Origin: Candidatus Neomicrothrix sp. UBA4742
GTDB taxonomy: Bacteria > Actinomycetota > Acidimicrobiia > Acidimicrobiales > Acidimicrobilacustridaceae
Direction: 5' to 3'
DNA length: 6,742 nucleotides
NCBI GenBank assembly: GCA_002403895.1
Contig: DHIQ01000090.1
Location: 1-6,742 of the forward strand
Under the pieces are notes generated by a model. It did not search any database and was not told the DNA's origin. It worked only from the letters and a program-made list of their open reading frames with translations. Of this stretch, positions 1-5,665 are shown in pieces (within the stretch, counting starts at the first letter, position 1; the number at the start of each line of letters is the position of its first letter). Both the position numbers and the translations under genes were made by a program.

Positions 1-999
1 GGCGATGTCCCCCGCTTGCGTCTCGATGATCGGCAGCGCGGTGAGGGAGCCGCCGCCGAGCTCGTCGGACAGTTTCGCCGCGCGCTCGAGCAGCCGCGAG
101 TGGAGGTAGAACACGTCGCCCGGGTAAGCCTCCCGTCCGGGAGGACGCCGAACGAGCAACGAGAGTTCGCGGTACGCGTCGGCCTGCTTGGACAGGTCGT
201 CGTAGACGATGAGGGCGGCCTCGCCGTTGTCCATCCAGTGCTGGCCCATGGCGCAGCCGCCGTAGGGGGCGAGGTACTTGAACGGGGCCGGGTCGCCGGC
301 AGACGCCACCACCACGACCGTGTAGTCCAGGGCGCCGTACTCCCGCAGGGTGTTCACCGTCTGCGACACCGTCGACGCCTTCTGGCCGATGGCGACGTAA
401 ATGCACTTCACGTCCTGACCCTTCTGGTTCAGGATCGTGTCGACGCAGACCGTCGTCTTGCCCGTCTTGCGGTCGCCGATGATGAGCTGACGCTGGCCCC
501 GCCCGATGGGGGTCATGGCGTCGATCGACTTGATGCCGGTCTGCATCGGCTCGTGCACCGGCTGACGGCCCACGATGCCCGGGGCCTGGACCTCCATACG
601 CCGCAGCTGGGCACCGACGATGGCTCCCTTGCCGTCGATGGGCTCGCCCAGGGCATTCACCACCCGGCCGAGCATGGCGTCGCCGACGGGCACGGAGAGG
701 ATGCGCCCGGTGGCCCGCACCGGCGCGCCCTCCTGTACCTCAGCAGCCGACTCGGCGTCACCCAGGATCACCGCACCGATCGACTCCTCGTCGAGGTTCA
801 GCGCCAGCCCGAAAGTTCCCCCCTCGAACTCGAGCAACTCGTTCACGCCGACGTCGGGAAGCCCCGAGACGCGGGCGATGCCGTCACCGACCTCGAGCAC
901 CCGCCCGATCTGCCGCAGCTCGACCTCGGGATGGAAGTCCGCGAGGTTCCTCTGCAGGCTGGCGGTGATGTCGCTGGTGTTGATCGTGAGTTCAGCCAT
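1..999 (-). CDS. atpA: F1Fo ATP synthase subunit alpha, 5' part (C-terminus outside the window)
   Basis: Alpha subunit of the F1 head, which alternates with beta in the cytoplasmic hexamer and carries the non-catalytic nucleotide sites. The first 333 residues are visible, about two-thirds of the usual 500 to 550. They run from [11 protein letters not shown] through the N-terminal beta-barrel ([17 protein letters not shown]) into the nucleotide-binding domain. The P-loop GDRKTGKT is at residues 175-182, the Walker B region [10 protein letters not shown] has its two aspartates at 267-268, and the alpha-type block [20 protein letters not shown] follows. The frame is still open at base 1, at [12 protein letters not shown], so the region with the alpha-subunit arginine that reaches the catalytic site is not visible. 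The start is ATG at 999, preceded by the purine-rich AAGGGAGAAG (1010-1019). The gene lies 84 bp after atpH. Identity is certain from the motifs; the truncation is only the window edge. Confidence 0.98.
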   Translation of the reverse strand, partial: MAELTINTSDITASLQRNLADFHPEVELRQIGRVLEVGDGIARVSGLPDVGVNELLEFEGGTFGLALNLDEESIGAVILGDAESAAEVQEGAPVRATGRILSVPVGDAMLGRVVNALGEPIDGKGAIVGAQLRRMEVQAPGIVGRQPVHEPMQTGIKSIDAMTPIGRGQRQLIIGDRKTGKTTVCVDTILNQKGQDVKCIYVAIGQKASTVSQTVNTLREYGALDYTVVVVASAGDPAPFKYLAPYGGCAMGQHWMDNGEAALIVYDDLSKQADAYRELSLLVRRPPGREAYPGDVFYLHSRLLERAAKLSDELGGGSLTALPIIETQAGDIA

Positions 1000-1036
1000 T
1001 GCTGTTCGACTTCTCCCTTGACATGACATCCGCGGT

Positions 1037-1059
1037 CGGTCGGGCGGTGGCCCGGACCG
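1037..1059 (-). other. Intercistronic hairpin between atpH and atpA
   Basis: In the transcript, CGGT-C-CGGGC, a 4-base loop and GCCCG-ACCG form a 9-bp GC-rich stem with one bulged C. It lies in the 84-bp gap, about 20 bases before the atpA ribosome-binding region. There is no U-run after it, so it does not look like a classical terminator. An effect on mRNA processing, stability or atpA translation is inference. Confidence 0.5.
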
Positions 1060-1083
1060 ATGCCGCTGGACGGCGGGGCTTCT

Positions 1084-1626
1084 CTAGATGGTCTCTCGCA
1101 GCTGGTTCAAGCGATGGCGCACGGACCCGTCGATAACGGTGTCGCCGATCTGGGTGACGACCCCACCGAGCACGGAGGGATCGACGATGACCTTGACCTC
1201 GACCGCCCCACCGGTCGCGCTGCTCAGCGCCTCGGCCAGGCGGGCCCGTTGGTCCTCGGTGAGCTCGATGGCCGCCCGCACCTCGGCGACGGAGCGCTGG
1301 CCTTGACGGGCGGTCAACTGGACGAACCGGTCGATGACGGCGGGCAGATCGCGAGCCCGCCCGACGCCGACCACCATCGAGACCAGGGCGGTGGTGATAT
1401 CGGTGGCCTTACCGGCGAGCAGGTCCTCGACGATCTGCTGGCGGCGCGCCGCGGGCAGGTGGGGGTCGGTCAGCGCGTCGCGCAGCTCGTCGGAGCCCTC
1501 GAGCACCCGGGCGAAGCGGAACAGCTCGTCGGCGACCTCGCCCAGGTTCTGCTCGTTGGTGGCGACGGAGAGCAACGCCTCGGCGTAGCCCGTGATCCGC
1601 TGCTCGGTTCTGCTCTGCTCGGCCAC
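1084..1626 (-). CDS. atpH: F1Fo ATP synthase subunit delta
   Basis: Delta subunit (OSCP homologue), which sits on top of the F1 head and joins it to the b-subunit peripheral stalk. The 180 residues match the usual family length. The N-terminal helical domain occupies roughly residues 8-105 (YAEALLSVATNE, then LRDALTDPHLP). The C-terminal domain ends in the family signature: GGVVTQIGD at 154-162, DGSV at 166-169, and a final helix LNQLRE. The start is GTG at 1626, supported by AAGGAG (1635-1640) eight bases upstream. There is no b-type domain fused to it, unlike the mycobacterial b-delta protein. It follows atpF by 49 bp, a gap largely filled by a perfect inverted repeat, and precedes atpA by 84 bp. 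It has no transmembrane segment, as expected for a cytoplasmic stalk protein. Confidence 0.96.
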   Translation of the reverse strand: MAEQSRTEQRITGYAEALLSVATNEQNLGEVADELFRFARVLEGSDELRDALTDPHLPAARRQQIVEDLLAGKATDITTALVSMVVGVGRARDLPAVIDRFVQLTARQGQRSVAEVRAAIELTEDQRARLAEALSSATGGAVEVKVIVDPSVLGGVVTQIGDTVIDGSVRHRLNQLRETI

Positions 1627-1648
1627 GAGCCGATCTCCTTCAAGGTCT

Positions 1649-1672
1649 CGTCCGCCGGGCCCCCGGCGGACG
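1649..1672 (-). repeat. Perfect 24-nt inverted repeat between atpF and atpH
   Basis: The arms CGTCCGCCGG and CCGGCGGACG are exact reverse complements separated by four bases, giving a 10-bp all-Watson-Crick stem in the mRNA. It begins three bases after the atpF stop codon and ends eight bases before the atpH AAGGAG. No U-tract follows, and the operon continues, so full termination is unlikely. It may protect the 3' end of upstream mRNA, cause partial termination or tune atpH translation; these roles are inferred. Confidence 0.75.
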
Positions 1673-1675
1673 GGG

Positions 1676-2338
1676 TCAGTTGGTCGATCCGACCTGGTTG
1701 ATGTAGTTCTCGATCAGCTGCACCTGCGTCTCGCGGTCGAGGCTCTTCTGGACCACGACCTCAGCGGCGCCGATGGCCAACGAGGCCACCTCGCTGGTGA
1801 GATCGGCGATGGCCTGGGCCTTCGACGCCTCGATGTCGGCCGCGGCCCGCTGCCGCGCCTCGGCGATCTCGGCCTCGGCCCTCCGATGCAGCTCGGCCCT
1901 GAGCCCGTCGGCGGTGGCCCGGGCGTCCTCGATGATGCGGGTGGCCTCGGCCTTGGAGTTGGCCACCTGGCGCTGGTAGGTCGCCAGCAGCTGCTCGGCC
2001 TCGGTCTTGGCCGCGTCGGCCCGCGCCAGATCGGCACGGATGCGCTCGGAGCGGCCGTCCATGCCCTTCTTCACGCCGGGGAGCGCGAACTTCCACATGG
2101 CGACGAGCAGGATGAGGAACGCCAGGCCGCCGTAGAAAAGGTCGGTCGCGTCGGGGACGATCGGGCTGGTGGCCTTGACGCATTCACCCGCGTCGGTGCC
2201 CTGGTTGAGGGCGTCCTGGACGCACTTGGCGATCTCGGTCTGCTTCACTGTCGTGGTGGCCGCCGAGGCGACCGACGTCGACCCGAAGAGGACCGTCAGC
2301 ACCAGGACGCCCGAGGCGATGGCTGCTCTCGTGCGCAT
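1676..2338 (-). CDS. atpF: F1Fo ATP synthase subunit b with N-terminal signal-peptide-like extension
   Basis: Subunit b of the peripheral stalk, which anchors the F1 head to subunit a. At 220 residues it is longer than the usual 155 to 190. The core is typical: a membrane segment at about 66-84 (DLFYGGLAFLILLVAMWKF), the LPGVKKGMDGRSERI hinge, and a long charged coiled coil from about 90 to 190. The extra N-terminus is unusual. MRTRAAIASG, a hydrophobic stretch and SVASA-A form a textbook signal peptide, with a likely cleavage site after A26. About 40 residues with two cysteines (C39 and C53) follow before the membrane segment. If cleaved, the mature protein has an exported N-terminal tail; if not, it is a two-span protein. 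Both leave the coiled coil in the cytoplasm. The ATG at 2338 is eight bases after the atpE stop, has only a weak AGGCGG-like site, and is probably translationally coupled. The next in-frame ATG (codon 81) is inside the membrane segment. Confidence 0.95.
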   Translation of the reverse strand: MRTRAAIASGVLVLTVLFGSTSVASAATTTVKQTEIAKCVQDALNQGTDAGECVKATSPIVPDATDLFYGGLAFLILLVAMWKFALPGVKKGMDGRSERIRADLARADAAKTEAEQLLATYQRQVANSKAEATRIIEDARATADGLRAELHRRAEAEIAEARQRAAADIEASKAQAIADLTSEVASLAIGAAEVVVQKSLDRETQVQLIENYINQVGSTN

Positions 2339-2346
2339 CGGACCGC

Positions 2347-2616
<270 letters not shown>

Positions 2617-2632
2617 CTATCTTTCGGGCGGT

Positions 2633-2665
2633 GATTCGGGACTTGGTCCGGGCGCTGAGCGAATC
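2633..2665 (-). other. Potential hairpin spanning the atpB stop and the atpB-atpE gap
   Basis: In the transcript, GATTCG (overlapping the atpB stop codon) pairs with CGAATC, and inside it GGAC-CAA-GTCC forms a second stem, with a one-sided bulge of ten bases. The structure ends 16 bases before the atpE ribosome-binding site. Its position resembles that of translation-initiation elements upstream of atpE in other bacteria, but the fold is imperfect and any function is inferred. Confidence 0.35.
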
Positions 2666-3434
2666 AGTGCTCGGGGTGCATCGCGAGGCCGAGGTACACG
2701 GCGGCGAGGATGGTGAAGATGAAGGCCTGGAGGAACGAGACGAGCACCTCGAAGCCCATCAGGGCGATCAGCAGGCCGAAGGGCAGGATGCCGAGGGGCC
2801 GCAGGTAGATGGCGTCGGCGGTGAACATGGCGGCCGAGAGCACGGCGAAGGTCGCCAGCAGCATGTGGCCGGCGAGCATGTTGGCGAAGAGCCGCACCGC
2901 CAGCGAGAGCGGGCGCACGAACAGCGTCGACACGATCTCGATGGGCGTGAAGAGGACGTAGAGGGGCCACGGAACGCCCGGCGGGAAGGCCATCGACTTG
3001 AAGTAGCCGAAGAAGCCCTGGCTCTTGATGCCCACCGCGTTGAACAGCACCCACACGAGGATGGCGAGCTCGGCCGGGATGGCGATGTGGGCGGTGACGG
3101 GCATCTGGAAGCCGGGCACCACCTCCCAGAAGTTCAGCACCAGGATGAAGCTGAACAGCGTGAGCATGAAGGGCGTCCAGCTCAGACCCTCGACACCCAT
3201 GCTCTGCATGATGATTCCCTCCTGCACGAAGTCGACGGCCGACTCGGCCACGTTCTGCACGCCGGTGGGCACCAGCTTGCGCTTGGCCCCGGCGATGAGG
3301 AAGAAGGCGACCACGATGATCACCGAGAGGACGATCTGGATGGTGACGCGCGTGACCGCGAACGGGCCGCTGCCCCACAACACCTTCCACTGAACGAGCT
3401 GGCTGACTGCCGGGAACTCGAGGCCGAGAATCAA
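2664..3434 (-). CDS. atpB: F1Fo ATP synthase subunit a
   Basis: Subunit a, the stator channel that moves protons to and from the c-ring. It has 256 residues and about five or six membrane helices. The essential arginine is R181 in LAVRLFANMLAGH (E. coli R210), followed by N185 (E. coli N214). The last helix has Q236 in LQAFIFTILAAVYL (E. coli Q252). The polar pair E219/H245 of E. coli is exchanged: H190 and E229 here. This swap is known in mitochondria and many bacteria. The start is TTG at 3434. The atpI stop codon is in the same frame only two codons upstream (TGA CCG TTG), and AGGAG (3443-3447) is eight bases away. The next in-frame candidates are GTG at codon 18 and ATG at codon 76, the latter far too late. 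The N-terminal LGLEFPAVSQLVQW resembles actinobacterial homologues, supporting the TTG. It follows atpI by three bases, so coupling is likely. Confidence 0.97.
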   Translation of the reverse strand: MILGLEFPAVSQLVQWKVLWGSGPFAVTRVTIQIVLSVIIVVAFFLIAGAKRKLVPTGVQNVAESAVDFVQEGIIMQSMGVEGLSWTPFMLTLFSFILVLNFWEVVPGFQMPVTAHIAIPAELAILVWVLFNAVGIKSQGFFGYFKSMAFPPGVPWPLYVLFTPIEIVSTLFVRPLSLAVRLFANMLAGHMLLATFAVLSAAMFTADAIYLRPLGILPFGLLIALMGFEVLVSFLQAFIFTILAAVYLGLAMHPEH

Positions 3435-3447
3435 CGGTCAGGCTCCT
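3435..3447 (-). promoter_or_regulatory. Ribosome-binding site fixing the TTG start of atpB
   Basis: AGGAG at 3443-3447, inside the last codons of the atpI-like gene, lies eight bases before TTG at 3434. The atpI stop TGA is in frame with atpB, so no earlier start is possible. Confidence 0.75.
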
Positions 3448-3872
3448 TTGCGGGGCTTGAGGCCAGGGAAGGCCAACGACATGGATACGTAGCGGGTCTC
3501 CCACATCAACAGGCCGAGGTGAGTAACGAGAATGGTGAGCAGCATCGGGGCCATGGCCGCCCACGAGGTGCCCTTCACCAGCACCACCGCACCCACGATG
3601 AGCGCCATCCGCACGAGGAAGCCCCCAAGCGTGGCGGCCATGAGCATGGTGGGCGAGACGCGGGCCGCCCAGGACAGCAGGGCGGCGGTGAGAAGGAAGT
3701 TCAGCAGCACGAGCCCGATGCCGAAGGCGCTCGACAGGGCACCGTTGATGCCCCACACCAGCCCGCACGCGAGCACGAGCACGGGGGCGACGGGCAACGC
3801 CCGCCGCACCATGTCGGTGGCAATCTCGACCTCGGGCGAACCCTCGACGTAGTTCACCGGCTGCTCAATCAT
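3438..3872 (-). CDS. atpI: AtpI-like ATP synthase accessory membrane protein
   Basis: A 144-residue integral membrane protein in the position and size range of ATP synthase protein I. Four hydrophobic segments are visible at about 26-42, 46-68, 76-98 and 104-124, with a short acidic N-terminus and a basic C-terminus (GLKPRKGA). The second segment has GIGLVLLNF (51-59), like the G-x-G..NF pattern of AtpI proteins, and R88 lies in the third. Characterised AtpI proteins help c-ring assembly and, with AtpZ, have been linked to Mg2+ uptake; neither is a structural part of the enzyme. The start is ATG at 3872, eight bases after GGGGAG (3881-3886), and overlaps the atpZ-like stop by eight bases. A GTG at 3881 would add three residues but abuts the ribosome-binding site. 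Family sequence conservation is low, so assignment rests on topology and position. Confidence 0.8.
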   Translation of the reverse strand: MIEQPVNYVEGSPEVEIATDMVRRALPVAPVLVLACGLVWGINGALSSAFGIGLVLLNFLLTAALLSWAARVSPTMLMAATLGGFLVRMALIVGAVVLVKGTSWAAMAPMLLTILVTHLGLLMWETRYVSMSLAFPGLKPRKGA

Positions 3873-4149
3873 CGGAGCCACTCCCCTCGCCCGCCGTGGC
3901 GCGTCGTGCCCAGGGTGCCGACGCGTCGTGAGCGGCCATCTCGGCCGAGTAGCGCATGATGAGCTTCCAGATCTCGTAGCCGAAGACGACCAGGCCGAAG
4001 AGGAGGGCGAAGACGAGGTGGAGGCCGAGCCAGCGGTCGAGCAGGTAGCCGGCGAAGGCGAAGATCACAGGCGTCGCAACCATCTCGAAGGCGGCGGCGA
4101 GTCCGTCACCGAACCCGTTGTTGACGTCGCGAACTGCACGAAGGTCCAC
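3865..4149 (-). CDS. atpZ: AtpZ/AtpI-family small membrane protein, first gene of the atp operon
   Basis: A 94-residue protein with two membrane segments at about 18-37 and 43-60. They are joined by LLDRWLGLH, the short aspartate-containing turn typical of the AtpZ (ATPase gene 1) family. A charged tail ends in GEGSGSDD. AtpZ proteins are encoded at the front of many atp operons, and AtpZ with AtpI has been linked to Mg2+ supply for the ATP synthase. The GTG start at 4149 is chosen because a perfect AGGAGG (4156-4161) lies six bases upstream and the length then fits the family. The frame stays open to 4320, but that extension is cysteine/arginine-rich and crosses the putative promoter. It overlaps the atpI-like gene by eight bases. 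The symbol is by topology and location; a second atpI-like gene is an equivalent description. Confidence 0.75.
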   Translation of the reverse strand: MDLRAVRDVNNGFGDGLAAAFEMVATPVIFAFAGYLLDRWLGLHLVFALLFGLVVFGYEIWKLIMRYSAEMAAHDASAPWARRATAGEGSGSDD

Positions 4150-4161
4150 GTCGAACCTCCT
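4150..4161 (-). promoter_or_regulatory. Ribosome-binding site of the first atp operon gene
   Basis: AGGAGG at 4156-4161 matches the anti-Shine-Dalgarno core completely, with a 6-base spacer to GTG at 4149. It is the main reason for rejecting the longer reading frame that begins at 4320. Confidence 0.8.
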
Positions 4162-4212
4162 CTCGGGCTTGTCCAACCCGGCGGGATCGACCGGGAAGCC
4201 GACGACCGAGCC

Positions 4213-4227
4213 GCCCCGAAAAGGGGC
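4213..4227 (-). other. Hairpin in the 5' leader of the atp operon
   Basis: GCCCC and GGGGC form a perfect 5-bp stem around the loop TTTTC. It lies about 10 bases downstream of the transcription start expected from the candidate promoter and 64 bases before the first start codon. A short GC stem near the 5' end could stabilise the mRNA; that role is inferred. Confidence 0.4.
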
Positions 4228-4243
4228 TTGTGAATTGATTCGC

Positions 4244-4273
4244 AATCTAGGGTACCGGCTCGCACAGGCGCAA
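4244..4273 (-). promoter_or_regulatory. Candidate sigma-70-type promoter of the atp operon
   Basis: TTGCGC (4268-4273) and TAGATT (4244-4249) are separated by 18 bases. They resemble the TTGACA/TAnnnT boxes of housekeeping actinobacterial promoters. The predicted start near 4237 leaves a leader of about 90 bases. This is the most AT-rich patch of the intergenic region and lies directly before the operon. No operator or riboswitch is recognisable. A pattern match only. Confidence 0.4.
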
Positions 4274-4358
4274 ATCCCCCCTCTCCCCCTAATCGCGCGG
4301 AAAGTTGAGCATGCCGACAAGGGCGCTGGCGACGCGGGAGCAACTTACGCATAGGGTC

Positions 4359-4385
4359 CCCGGGCCGCAACTCTGGGCGCCCGGG
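4359..4385 (-). terminator. Terminator-like hairpin just after wecA
   Basis: CCCGGGC and GCCCGGG are exact complements around a 13-base loop, starting one base after the wecA stop codon. A U-tract is missing, as is common in high-GC actinobacteria, so it may be a weak or Rho-assisted terminator or an mRNA 3'-end stabiliser. Its place between wecA and the candidate atp promoter supports a transcription boundary there. Confidence 0.35.
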
Positions 4386-4386
4386 C

Positions 4387-5571
4387 TCAGGGGGACGGCG
4401 TCGGCTCCTCCACGGTCGTCATGGCACCCTCGGACTCTTCACCGGCGCGGGCCGCGGTCTTGCCCTCGGCGCGGCGCGCCTCGCGCACGCCAGGGTGCAG
4501 CAAGGTGTACAGGGCCAGCCCGAGCGCGGCGATCCCGAACGGCACGATGGCATCGCCCTTGTGGGTGTAGGTCGGGAACAGCACGAACCCCGAGAGCAAG
4601 GCCGTCCACGCCCACAGGATGAACACGCTCCGGCGGTGGCCGTGGCCAAGGCGCATGAGCCGATGGTGGAGGTGGTCCTTGTCGGCCGTGGCCAGACCCG
4701 TACGGGTCCGAGCTCGGCGGACGATGGCCCAGGCCGTATCGGTGATGGGGACGCCGAGGATCACCAAGGGGATGAACACCGGGGCGAAGAAGAAGAACGT
4801 CTGGCCGCTGAAGGGCTGGTCGGTGCGCCCACCGACGACCATGGTCGACGCCGCCATCAACAACCCCAACAACAGCGCGCCGCCATCGCCCATGAAGATC
4901 CTGGCCGGGTGCACGTTCCATGGCAGGAAGCCCAGGCACATGCCCAGGACGATCACGGCGATGAGCGCGCCGATGTTGCCGTCGGCCAGCAACCCCTCGT
5001 GGCCGAGTTGCTGGGCGTAGAGAAAGAACGTTCCCGCGGCGATGGCCACAATGCCGGCGGCAAGCCCATCGAGGCCGTCGATCAAGTTGATGGCGTTGGT
5101 CATGCCGAGTACCCACAGCACGCTGAGCAGGTACGACCAGTTCGGGTCGAGGATGAACGTCGACACGAACGGGATACGCAGGGTGAGGATGCTGATGCCC
5201 GACAGCACCAGCACACTGGCGGCCACGACGATGCCCGACACTTTCGCCGGCGCCGACACCTCCCGCAGATCGTCGATGACCCCGACGGCCAGAATCAGCA
5301 CCGCGGCGATCACGAGCCCCAGGGGCTCGGTGTTGCCTACGAAGATGGTGTCGAAGGCATTCATGCGCCAAGCCACGAACATGCCAGCGCAGAAGCCGGC
5401 CAGCATGGCGATGCCGCCCAGGGTGGGGGTCGGTCGGGCATGGACCCGCCGCTCATCAGGGCGAACGACGGCGCCGATGCGCACAGCCAGGCGCCGCACG
5501 AGCGGCACGCCGATCACGGTCGTGACGGCTACCACCGCCAGCACGACCCCGTACGCACCTAATGAAGGCAT
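4387..5571 (-). CDS. wecA: WecA/TagO-type polyprenyl-phosphate glycosyl-1-phosphate transferase
   Basis: A multi-span membrane enzyme of the MraY/WecA family that moves a sugar-1-phosphate, probably GlcNAc-1-P from UDP-GlcNAc, onto a polyprenyl phosphate. This is the first lipid-linked step of a wall polymer. The 394 residues contain the family landmarks in order: the cytoplasmic loop RVHARPTPTLGGIAM (42-56), DD at 100-101 in VGVIDDLREV, NAINLIDGLDGLAAG (159-173) with D165 and D168, FMGDGGALLLG (226-236), and the WecA-type histidine motif DKDHLHHRL (297-305). That last motif favours WecA/TagO over MraY. About ten hydrophobic segments are followed by a charged cytoplasmic tail from 360. The start ATG at 5571 begins right before the first membrane helix but has no clear ribosome-binding site. 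The frame is open to an ATG at 5709 inside glyA; that extension is low-complexity and unlikely. The mycobacterial homologue (Rv1302) also lies next to the atp operon. The exact sugar cannot be read from sequence. Confidence 0.9.
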   Translation of the reverse strand: MPSLGAYGVVLAVVAVTTVIGVPLVRRLAVRIGAVVRPDERRVHARPTPTLGGIAMLAGFCAGMFVAWRMNAFDTIFVGNTEPLGLVIAAVLILAVGVIDDLREVSAPAKVSGIVVAASVLVLSGISILTLRIPFVSTFILDPNWSYLLSVLWVLGMTNAINLIDGLDGLAAGIVAIAAGTFFLYAQQLGHEGLLADGNIGALIAVIVLGMCLGFLPWNVHPARIFMGDGGALLLGLLMAASTMVVGGRTDQPFSGQTFFFFAPVFIPLVILGVPITDTAWAIVRRARTRTGLATADKDHLHHRLMRLGHGHRRSVFILWAWTALLSGFVLFPTYTHKGDAIVPFGIAALGLALYTLLHPGVREARRAEGKTAARAGEESEGAMTTVEEPTPSP

Positions 5572-5579
5572 ATCTACTT

Positions 5580-5615
5580 GCGCCGGCGATAATCCGCCGA
5601 CGCCCCTTCGGGACG
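5580..5615 (-). other. Two overlapping potential hairpins before wecA
   Basis: Stem B: GCGTCGGCG (5595-5603) pairs with CGCCGGCGC (5580-5588) around GATTAT, nine pairs including one G-U, ending eight bases before the wecA ATG. Stem A: CGTCCC (5610-5615) pairs with GGGGCG (5601-5606) around GAA, six pairs including one G-U. Both need bases 5601-5603, so they cannot both form fully. They may be the 3' end of glyA mRNA or a control element for wecA; no U-tract is present. Confidence 0.4.
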
Positions 5616-5665
5616 AGTGCTCAGTGCTCCCGCTGCTCCGGCTGGCGCCTGCGCAGCCTGACGGG

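Noticed and set aside
1084..2338. Mycobacterium-type b-delta fusion
   Set aside because: atpF and atpH are separate genes with their own stop and start, and atpH is the normal 180-residue length without a b domain.
3873..3881. GTG start at 3881 for the atpI-like gene
   Set aside because: It directly abuts the GGGGAG ribosome-binding site, while ATG at 3872 has an eight-base spacer.
4275..4290. G-quadruplex in the G-rich tract upstream of the atp promoter
   Set aside because: Only two long G-runs are present on the minus strand, whereas a standard quadruplex needs four; it is better described as a polypurine tract.
4150..4320. N-terminal extension of the atpZ-like gene from an ATG at 4320
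   Set aside because: It would add 57 residues of non-membrane, basic sequence that crosses the candidate promoter. The GTG at 4149 has a perfect AGGAGG and gives the family length.
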